From positions 1 to 64,000 of the forward strand of contig WPIF01000008.1 of assembly GCA_009773185.1 (NCBI GenBank): a stretch of DNA of 64,000 nt, written 5' to 3'. Below are positions 50,647-56,470 of the stretch, piece after piece. The position numbers and the translations under genes are program-made. The notes beneath the pieces are model-generated. The model searched no databases and had not been told where the DNA came from. It saw nothing but the letters and a program-made list of their open reading frames with translations. Position 1 is the first letter of the stretch; each line of letters begins with the position of its first letter. This DNA comes from Nitrospirota bacterium (GTDB lineage Bacteria > Nitrospirota > Thermodesulfovibrionia > Thermodesulfovibrionales > UBA1546).

Positions 50647-52743
50647 ATGGTAAATAAACAAACCGTTTTTTCATTCTTTAAAGAAAAGATTAAAAAACCT
50701 GTCAGCTTCAAGGAAATAGTCCATATCACAGGGCTGAACCATTCCGAGGCGCGCTCATTAAAAAAGGTCCTCAGGGGCATGCTCAGGGACGGTGATATCA
50801 TACTGACCAAAAAAGGCCTTTATGTCCCTGCAGAGGATACAAATCTTGTAACAGGTTACTTTGAGGCGCATAAGGATGGCTACGGTTTTGTGATAACAGA
50901 GAAACCCGGAGAAAGGGACTTCTTTATTCCCGGGCGCGCAACCTCGGGAGCGATGGACAATGACAGGGTTGTCGTAAGAGTTGAGAACCTGCATAAACGC
51001 GAAGGCAGGATAATAAGGATAATCGAGAGGGCACATACAAGGATAGTCGGCAAGCTTGATGTTACAAAAACTGCCTCTTATGTCAGGCCCAAAAATAAAT
51101 CCATACCATTTGACCTTTACATACCTCCGGGGGATAAAGGATCGGCAAAAGACGGGGATACGGTTATAGCCGATATTATTAATTATCCGGCAGATAAAAG
51201 GCCGCCTGCGGGCAGGATTGTGAAGGTAATAAAAAAACCCGAGGATCCTGCATCAGAGGTCGAGGCAATAATAGATGAATTTAACATTCCGAGAAGATTT
51301 CCCAGGAATGTAGCCGAGGAGGCAAAGACGCTTTCTATGGCAGCAGATGGCGCCGGCGGCCCGGAAGAAAAGAGGAAAGATTTAAGAGAGCTTCCTACGG
51401 TTACGATTGATGGAGAGAGGGCCAAAGACTTTGATGATGCAGTCTCAATCAAGCTTACAGAGCACGGTTACAGGCTATGGGTCCATATAGCAGATGTAGG
51501 TTTTTATGTCCCATGGGATTCTGTTATTGACCTTGAAGCAAGGAAAAGAGGCACCAGCATATATTTCCCTGACAGGGTAACGCCGATGCTCCCAAAAGAA
51601 CTCTCCGAAGACCTGTGCAGCCTTAAGCCAAAGGTCCAAAGGCTTGCATTTACAGTCGAGATGGATTTTGACAGGCATGGCGCGCTGCTGAATTCAAAGT
51701 TTTATCCAAGCCTTATAAAGAGCGACGAGAGGATGACTTATACGTCTGTTAAAAAAATCCTGATTGATAATGACAGCCATGAACGGGAGAAATATAATTA
51801 TCTCTTGCCGCATTTTGAACTCATGGGTGAACTGTGCGGTGTCCTGAGAAAGAAAAGGCTTGACAGGGGAAGCCTTGATTTTGATCTTCCGGAGCCTGAG
51901 GTTTTGCTTGATATGCAGGGCAGCCCGGAGGCAATAATCAGGTCCGAGCGGAATTTTGCGCATATACTCATCGAGGAATTCATGATAGCAGCGAATGAGG
52001 CTGTGGCAGAACATCTCGCAAGGCTTGAAGTCCCGAGCCTTTACAGGATACATGAAGAACCCGACCCGATGAAACTTGAAGATATTATGAGAGTCATAAG
52101 GCCCATGAGCAGGATTAGGAAGCTTCAAGGCCCGAAGGATTTTTCATTGCTTCTGCAGAACATAAAAGGCAAGCCTGAAGAAGAGATTGTAAATTATATG
52201 GTATTAAGAAGCCTTAAACAGGCAAGGTATTTTTCTGTAAATGTCGGGCACTTTGGCCTTGCATCAGAATGTTATACCCATTTTACATCGCCTATAAGGC
52301 GGTATCCGGACCTTGTGGTTCACAGGATATTGAGAGAGGTCTTGCAGAAAACACGCCTTTCAGATAAAAGGAAGCAGGAACTGGAAAAACTTCTCCCTGA
52401 TATTGCATTCAACTCATCCAGGACCGAGCGCCTCTCCGAAGAGGCCGAGAAAGAGGTCATTAATGCCATGAGGGTGTGGTTTATGAAAGACAAGGTCGGC
52501 GAGGAATTCGAGGGCAGGGTCGTAAATATCACCCCGTACGGCTTAAAGATAAGGCTTAAGGATTTTTATGTTGATGGTTTTGTCCATGTTTCCTACCTGA
52601 CAGATGATTTCTATGAGTTTAACGAACGCGCCTTCTCCCTTTCCGGAAAAAATACAAAACGCTCATTTACCATAGGGAAGGAATTAATGGTGAGGATAGA
52701 TAAAGTTGATATGGAGGAGAGGACGGTAATATTCGGGATTTAG
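50647..52743 (+). CDS. rnr: Ribonuclease R
   Basis: Processive 3'-5' exoribonuclease of 698 residues. Order: N-terminal winged helix (FKEIVHITGLNHSEARSLKK), cold-shock OB domains (TGYFEAHKDGYGFVITEKPG), the RNB catalytic domain with TVTIDGERAKDFDDAVSIKL (metal Asp cluster), HIADVGFYV and HFTSPIRRYPDLVVHRIL, and a C-terminal S1 domain (GRVVNITPYGLKIRLKDFYV). There is no clear Shine-Dalgarno. The stop is followed with no gap by the ATG of a truncated ORF, and then by the integron-like region. Confidence 0.96.
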   Translation: MVNKQTVFSFFKEKIKKPVSFKEIVHITGLNHSEARSLKKVLRGMLRDGDIILTKKGLYVPAEDTNLVTGYFEAHKDGYGFVITEKPGERDFFIPGRATSGAMDNDRVVVRVENLHKREGRIIRIIERAHTRIVGKLDVTKTASYVRPKNKSIPFDLYIPPGDKGSAKDGDTVIADIINYPADKRPPAGRIVKVIKKPEDPASEVEAIIDEFNIPRRFPRNVAEEAKTLSMAADGAGGPEEKRKDLRELPTVTIDGERAKDFDDAVSIKLTEHGYRLWVHIADVGFYVPWDSVIDLEARKRGTSIYFPDRVTPMLPKELSEDLCSLKPKVQRLAFTVEMDFDRHGALLNSKFYPSLIKSDERMTYTSVKKILIDNDSHEREKYNYLLPHFELMGELCGVLRKKRLDRGSLDFDLPEPEVLLDMQGSPEAIIRSERNFAHILIEEFMIAANEAVAEHLARLEVPSLYRIHEEPDPMKLEDIMRVIRPMSRIRKLQGPKDFSLLLQNIKGKPEEEIVNYMVLRSLKQARYFSVNVGHFGLASECYTHFTSPIRRYPDLVVHRILREVLQKTRLSDKRKQELEKLLPDIAFNSSRTERLSEEAEKEVINAMRVWFMKDKVGEEFEGRVVNITPYGLKIRLKDFYVDGFVHVSYLTDDFYEFNERAFSLSGKNTKRSFTIGKELMVRIDKVDMEERTVIFGI

Positions 52744-52824
52744 ATGAGGAAGTTATTATTTGCGTCTGCAATTTTTTCCATAGCTGCTATTTTGTCAAGA
52801 AATAGGGGATGTGTCCCTAATTAA
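52744..52824 (+). pseudogene. Truncated gene start (26 codons) after rnr
   Basis: An ATG directly after the rnr stop opens MRKLLFASAIFSIAAIL, a typical signal-peptide start. It then runs into the palindromic scar TAGGG-GATGTGT-CCCTA (52803-52819) and stops. This looks like the 5' end of a secreted protein gene whose remainder was lost when the region to the right was inserted or rearranged. Confidence 0.5.
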
Positions 52825-52880
52825 ATTTCAATATATCGCATGTAATCTTTAGCTCTTCTTTAGGCTACGCAATTATAATT

Positions 52881-52970
52881 GATAACGACCTGCCTCACCC
52901 GCGCGGGCAATCAGCTTTGTCAAAAACAAAACAGCGTTATTCCGCGTCGGTGTGGAGGCTTGTGTTAGCC
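52881..52970 (-). repeat. attC-like site downstream of cassette ORF A
   Basis: On the minus strand the outer box GGCTAAC (52970-52964) is followed after a spacer by GCCTC; at the other end GAGGC, a spacer and GTTATC. So TAAC-N4-GCCTC faces GAGGC-N5-GTTA, the R''-L''/L'-R' layout of attC sites. Inner arms CCTCCACACCGACGCGG and CCCGCGCGGGTGAGG pair with extra single bases on one arm. Length 90 bp, starting 4 nt after the stop of ORF A. This is the best attC candidate in the window. Confidence 0.65.
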
Positions 52971-52974
52971 GTTC

Positions 52975-53418
52975 TTATTCAGCATTCTCAAATGTTAGTG
53001 TTATTTCTTTTGGTGTTAAAGTTTCGGCAATTTTATATGCTTCATGATTTAATATATCTTTTATAAAGGTGCCCATTTGATTCTCAGATTCACACCACAT
53101 ATTGCCGCTTTTAATTTCATTAAATTCATTGTTACTTGAGTAAGTTAATGTTAATGAAAGTTGCAGTATTTCACTTTGATCAGGAATTGGAATAAATTGC
53201 CTTGTAATATTTAAATCATATTTATTCTTGTCTTCAAAATTAGCATTGTATTGGAATAAAAGCATGTCGCTTGATTCTTTAGCACATTCAATTGATTTTA
53301 CTTCCTTATAAAAATTTGTCATTAATTCAACCGCTTCTTTTGCGACTAATTTATTTAAGTCTTTTAGTTTCAATTTTAAATATGCATCAAATTCGATCAA
53401 AGCGTCTTTAGCTTTCAT
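52975..53418 (-). CDS. Cassette-like ORF A, unknown function
   Basis: A 147-residue soluble protein (MKAKDALIEFDAYLKLKLKD ... KEITLTFENAE), unrecognised. Predicted alpha/beta with an N-terminal helix and later strands (QFIPIPDQSEILQLSLTLTY). The DNA is visibly more AT-rich than the neighbouring housekeeping genes. ATG 53418 is preferred over the TTG at 53427 because of an AAGGA upstream. It is followed within 4 nt by an attC-like site and preceded by another GTTAGCC box, so it fits an integron gene cassette. Confidence 0.7.
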   Translation of the reverse strand: MKAKDALIEFDAYLKLKLKDLNKLVAKEAVELMTNFYKEVKSIECAKESSDMLLFQYNANFEDKNKYDLNITRQFIPIPDQSEILQLSLTLTYSSNNEFNEIKSGNMWCESENQMGTFIKDILNHEAYKIAETLTPKEITLTFENAE

Positions 53419-53463
53419 ATTCAACAAGTCCTTTATAAGTAATTCTTGTTATCAATTTATCTT

Positions 53464-53529
53464 GGGCTAACGCCGTTGGTTTTATATTCTTTAATGACCC
53501 CAAATCCAACCACTGCGACGTGGTTTAGG
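53464..53529 (-). repeat. Weak attC-like site between cassette ORFs B and A
   Basis: On the minus strand GTTAGCCC (53471-53464) is a good right-hand box for a cassette junction, about 46 nt before the start of ORF A. A possible left box CCTAAACCAC lies at 53529-53520 inside the end of ORF B. Arm pairing is poor, so only the GTTAGCC box is reasonably supported. Confidence 0.35.
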
Positions 53530-53796
53530 AGGTAACTTTTGAGAAATTTTCTGTTTAATCTGTTTATTTATTTTTTGGCAATTATCTATTTTGAGTCTCA
53601 AATCTGTTATCTCCGTCTCCTGTCGTTTTATTATTCTTTTAAGATTTTGATTCTCCGTTTCGAAAGATTCTATCTTTTTCTCCGCAAGTGTAAGTTGCTC
53701 TTTGAGCAGTGCAATATGTTTTGTCTGTATCGCCGCAGAGCCATGCTCGGTAATAAGTTTTTCGAGAGGTTTAAGTAATGCTGTTAATTTCTTCAT
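53491..53796 (-). CDS. Cassette-like ORF B, coiled-coil protein
   Basis: A 101-residue protein: the start MKKLTALLKPLEKLITEHGS, AAIQTKHIALLKEQLTLAEK, then a continuous coiled coil to about residue 85 and a short Pro/Arg/Trp tail (PPKPRRSGWIWGH). Similar short coiled-coil ORFs are frequent among cassette and phage-associated unknowns, but no function is known to me. AT-rich. It starts about 17 nt after the attC-like GTTAGGG box at 53819-53813, as the first ORF of the array. Confidence 0.7.
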   Translation of the reverse strand: MKKLTALLKPLEKLITEHGSAAIQTKHIALLKEQLTLAEKKIESFETENQNLKRIIKRQETEITDLRLKIDNCQKINKQIKQKISQKLPPKPRRSGWIWGH

Positions 53797-53812
53797 TTTT
53801 TATATGCCTTTA

Positions 53813-53860
53813 CCCTAACGGTTATCGGGGCTATTTTATGCCCCGATTGCCGGTTTGCGC
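53813..53860 (-). repeat. attC-like palindrome upstream of ORF B
   Basis: On the minus strand CGCAAAC, CGG and ATCGGGGC pair with GCCCCGAT, CCG and GTTAGGG. The stem has one bulged base and a 2-base mismatch, an 8-nt loop, and AAC/GTT outer boxes. At 48 bp it is short for attC, but orientation and spacing to ORF B fit. Confidence 0.5.
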
Positions 53861-54110
53861 TAACATATAATCTACCTCAAGGGTAGTTTCAGGATATTTG
53901 CGTCATGATAGCATAATGAATTAAATACCTCAATACGAAAAATATTTATTAATATCAATGGTTCCATCGGATGTGAAACCTTACAATTTATGATAATATA
54001 GGGCAAAAGTGTGGGAGGTTTTTTATAGGTTTTCGTACACAAGAGCAAAAGTCTGAGCCTGTTTTGCCGGAGTTATGGCATAATATAAATAAAAAAGGAG
54101 AACGACAAAA
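53861..54110. other. Gap between cassette array and hicBA
   Basis: About 250 bp of AT-rich sequence with no ORF. This is where the attI site and the integrase promoter would be expected, but neither is recognisable. A Shine-Dalgarno (AAGGAG, 54095-54100) serves hicB; no convincing -35/-10 pair was found. Confidence 0.4.
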
Positions 54111-54335
54111 ATGAAAGAAAAATTAACGGCAATATTTCAAAAATCGCCTTTCGGATACATCGGCTTTGTGGAAGAACTGCCGGGTGCTAATACGCAGGGA
54201 GCAACACTTGAAGAGACAAGAATAAATTTAATTGAGGCAGTCCAGCTTGTTTTGGAAGCTAACAGGCAACTCTTTGAGGAAGAACTCAAAGGACTTGAGA
54301 TTATAAAGGAAGATTTGGGAGCAATAACGGCTTGA
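54111..54335 (+). CDS. hicB: HicB-family antitoxin
   Basis: A 74-residue antitoxin with the partial RNase H-like HicB fold: FQKSPFGYIGFVEELPGANT, QGATLEETRINLIEAVQLVL. The usual C-terminal DNA-binding domain is missing, as in short HicB forms. The toxin gene overlaps its stop (TTGA). It lies between the cassette ORFs and the integrase fragment but on the opposite strand to the cassettes. Confidence 0.9.
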   Translation: MKEKLTAIFQKSPFGYIGFVEELPGANTQGATLEETRINLIEAVQLVLEANRQLFEEELKGLEIIKEDLGAITA

Positions 54336-54517
54336 AACGAAAAGATGTAATCCGGCATCTTGAGTCAAACGGATGTGAGTTATTGCGCGAAGGCGCAAAT
54401 CATACGGTATTCGTAAATCGTATGAAAAAGAAAGTGAGCACTGTTCCTCGTCATAGAGAGGTCGATCAGAACCTTGTCACGAAAATATGCAAAGACCTTG
54501 AAATACCGAAGCCATAA
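54332..54517 (+). CDS. hicA: HicA-family mRNA interferase toxin
   Basis: A 61-residue dsRBD-like toxin: [20 protein letters not shown], catalytic His in [29 protein letters not shown]. It cleaves mRNA when free of HicB. The start is a TTG overlapping the hicB TGA, so the pair is translationally coupled. Family call firm; activity unproven. Confidence 0.92.
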   Translation: MKRKDVIRHLESNGCELLREGANHTVFVNRMKKKVSTVPRHREVDQNLVTKICKDLEIPKP

Positions 54518-54528
54518 CATTTCACTCC

Positions 54529-54566
54529 ATCGGACTTCGAGATGCCTGCGGCATCTCTTCGCCGAT
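54529..54566. repeat. Palindrome separating hicA and the integrase fragment
   Basis: ATCGG (54529-54533) pairs with CCGAT (54562-54566); inside, GAGATGCC-TGC-GGCATCTC is a perfect 8-bp stem. It ends exactly where recognisable integrase sequence begins, so it marks a rearrangement junction. Confidence 0.65.
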
Positions 54567-54567
54567 A

Positions 54568-54699
54568 AGTTCAGGCATCAAAGAGGTGCAGTGCCTTCTC
54601 GGGCATAAGCATGTCGAGACAACAATGGTCTATACCCATGTTCTGCGCGATATGAAAAACGCGCCTCAAAGTCCGCTGGATTCACTTTATGAAAGTTAA
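54568..54699 (+). pseudogene. 3' fragment of an integron integrase (IntI-type tyrosine recombinase)
   Basis: A 43-codon stretch ending in TAA reads [20 protein letters not shown], then [20 protein letters not shown]. LLGHKxVxTTMxYTHVL is the C-terminal box of tyrosine recombinases, with the second-His region and the nucleophile Tyr. The trailing SPLDSL is typical of IntI proteins (where RSPLD is common) and is not seen in XerC/D. There is no start codon or upstream catalytic Arg/Lys; the 5' nine-tenths are missing. The plus orientation, with the minus-strand cassettes to its left, is the normal integron topology. Confidence 0.75.
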
Positions 54700-54735
54700 T
54701 GGTGATTTATATGACGAACAAGAAGGAGGATTAAA

Positions 54736-55587
54736 TTGTTCAATAAACTTGTTCTTTATTTAAAGTTAATTAAATTTTCTCATTCCATCTTTGCACTTCC
54801 TTTTGCATTGGCAGGCGCGGTCATCGCGGCATCAGGCATTCCAGCGTTAAGGCAGATATTCTGGATTATAGTTGCCATGGTCGGCGCAAGGTCGGGAGCA
54901 ATGGGGCTGAACAGGATTATTGACAGGAAGATAGACGCTGAAAATCCGAGGACTTCTGGCAGGGAGATACCGGCAGGCAAGGTCAGGGTTATGGATGCGG
55001 TCATATTTACAACCATATCGTTTGCAGTGCTTGTCTATGCCGCTTATATGCTCAATCCCTTATGCCTTAAACTTTCTCCTGTTGCTATTGCAGTTGTATT
55101 TCTCTACCCCTACACAAAGAGATTTACATGGCTTTCGCATTTTGTGCTTGGACTGTCGCTCTCGGCAGCGCCTCTGGGCGCATGGATTGCTGTAAGGGGC
55201 ACATTGGATTGGCAGATATTGCCGCTTGCCCTTGCAGTGATATTCTGGCTTGCGGGATTTGACGTTCTTTACGCATTACAGGATATGGAGTTCGATAAAT
55301 CATTCGGCCTGTATTCGATTCCAAAGAGATTCGGCATCAAAAAGACCTTACTGTTTTCAGGCATATTTCATTTTTTTGCATGGGGACTTCTTGCATTTAC
55401 AGGAATAATTTTTAGCCTCGGGATATTTTACTGGATTGGAATGGCAATTGTGGCAGGGCTATTTATATACGAACATTCTCTTGTAAAACCCAATGACCTC
55501 AGCAGGCTTGACATGGCATTTTTCAGTATGAACGGCTATATAAGCATGACAGTATTTGTATTCACCGTGCTTGATTATATTTTATGA
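54736..55587 (+). CDS. UbiA-family prenyltransferase (MqnP-like)
   Basis: A 283-residue integral membrane prenyltransferase with 8-9 hydrophobic segments. Asp-rich motifs are NRIIDRKIDAENPRT (first) and YALQDMEFDKSFGLYSIPKR (second), and the N-terminal FSHSIFALPFALAG is typical of 4-hydroxybenzoate polyprenyltransferase-like proteins. In organisms using the futalosine menaquinone route, this subgroup (MqnP) does the prenylation; no other mqn gene is here to confirm that. The start is TTG with AGGAGG upstream. It overlaps the convergent ferredoxin-type gene by 6 bp. Confidence 0.88.
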   Translation: MFNKLVLYLKLIKFSHSIFALPFALAGAVIAASGIPALRQIFWIIVAMVGARSGAMGLNRIIDRKIDAENPRTSGREIPAGKVRVMDAVIFTTISFAVLVYAAYMLNPLCLKLSPVAIAVVFLYPYTKRFTWLSHFVLGLSLSAAPLGAWIAVRGTLDWQILPLALAVIFWLAGFDVLYALQDMEFDKSFGLYSIPKRFGIKKTLLFSGIFHFFAWGLLAFTGIIFSLGIFYWIGMAIVAGLFIYEHSLVKPNDLSRLDMAFFSMNGYISMTVFVFTVLDYIL

Positions 55588-56328
55588 TGTCTTTTGGAGT
55601 TTCGGAATAAGAGGGCTCTTTCCTTCGCTCAGGATCTCACCCTTAATTCCGATAACAACCTCATTTAAAGGGATGTCCTTCCCTGATGCTTTAAGGGCTT
55701 CCTTTGCAAGGTATATCAAACCGCCGCAGCACGGCACTTCCATTCTTGCTACGGTTATGCTTTTGATGGCGTTTCCCTTGAACATCTCGGCAAGTTTTTC
55801 ATAGTAAAGCTGCGTATCGTCCAGTTTCGGGCAAGCTATCAAAAGTTTTTTACCTTTAATGAACCTGCTGTGGAAGTTGATTGCAGAAAAAGCTGTGCAG
55901 TCTGCTGCCAGAAGCAAGTCGGCATCTTTTAAAAAAGGCGCGTTCGGCGCAACCAGCTTTAACTGGACAGGCCAGTTTGAAAGTTCCGGCCTAAGCTCTG
56001 CTGTATTGGAACGGGCTTCTGTTTCTTCTGAAAAATCAACAGCCCTTGAACCGGGACATCCGCAGGGTTCTTCTTTTCCCTTTTTTGTTTCATATATATG
56101 TTTTTCAGTGGCCTTTTCATCAAATGCCTCGGCCTCTCTCTGCACTACTTTAAGGGCCCCGGTCGGGCAGCCTCCCATACATGCACCTAACCCGTCGCAG
56201 TATATCTCTTTAACGAGCTTTGCTTTCCCATTGATAATCTGCAAGGCTGCTTCTGCGCAATCAACTACGCACTGGCCGCATCCGTTACACTTATCTTCGT
56301 CAATCTCTATTATGTTTCTTATTGCCAT
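55582..56328 (-). CDS. 4Fe-4S ferredoxin-type protein with C-terminal Cys domain
   Basis: A 248-residue protein. The N-terminal 60 residues hold a 2[4Fe-4S] ferredoxin fold, CNGCGQCVVDCAEAALQ and CDGLGACMGGCPTGAL. A linker with CGCPG follows, then an alpha/beta region (LLLAADCTAFSAINFHSRFI, LLIACPKLDD) and a CC pair (MEVPCCGGLIYLAKEAL). This domain set is common in strict anaerobes as an uncharacterised electron-transfer or regulatory Fe-S protein. AGGAGG precedes the ATG. It stands alone and faces UbiA. Confidence 0.85.
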   Translation of the reverse strand: MAIRNIIEIDEDKCNGCGQCVVDCAEAALQIINGKAKLVKEIYCDGLGACMGGCPTGALKVVQREAEAFDEKATEKHIYETKKGKEEPCGCPGSRAVDFSEETEARSNTAELRPELSNWPVQLKLVAPNAPFLKDADLLLAADCTAFSAINFHSRFIKGKKLLIACPKLDDTQLYYEKLAEMFKGNAIKSITVARMEVPCCGGLIYLAKEALKASGKDIPLNEVVIGIKGEILSEGKSPLIPKLQKTS

Positions 56329-56470
56329 ATCTGTCCTCCTGCAATTTTTGTGTTTTCTTGTATTGAGTATAAATTATCCCAGGATGCATTGCTATGATTT
56401 AAATCATCTTTTTGAACGATAGATGTGGAATTAACCTGAGATTTAAAACAAGAGTGTTAATATGCAGGCA

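Noticed and set aside
54111-54517. HicBA as part of the cassette array in the normal sense
   Set aside because: It lies on the opposite strand to ORFs A and B and has no attC-like sequence directly behind hicA, so I list it as lying within the relic integron region without calling it a cassette.
54568-54699. XerC/XerD or phage integrase remnant
   Set aside because: The LLGH...YTHVL box is common to all of these, but the SPLDSL tail and the neighbouring attC-like sites favour IntI. It remains the main alternative.
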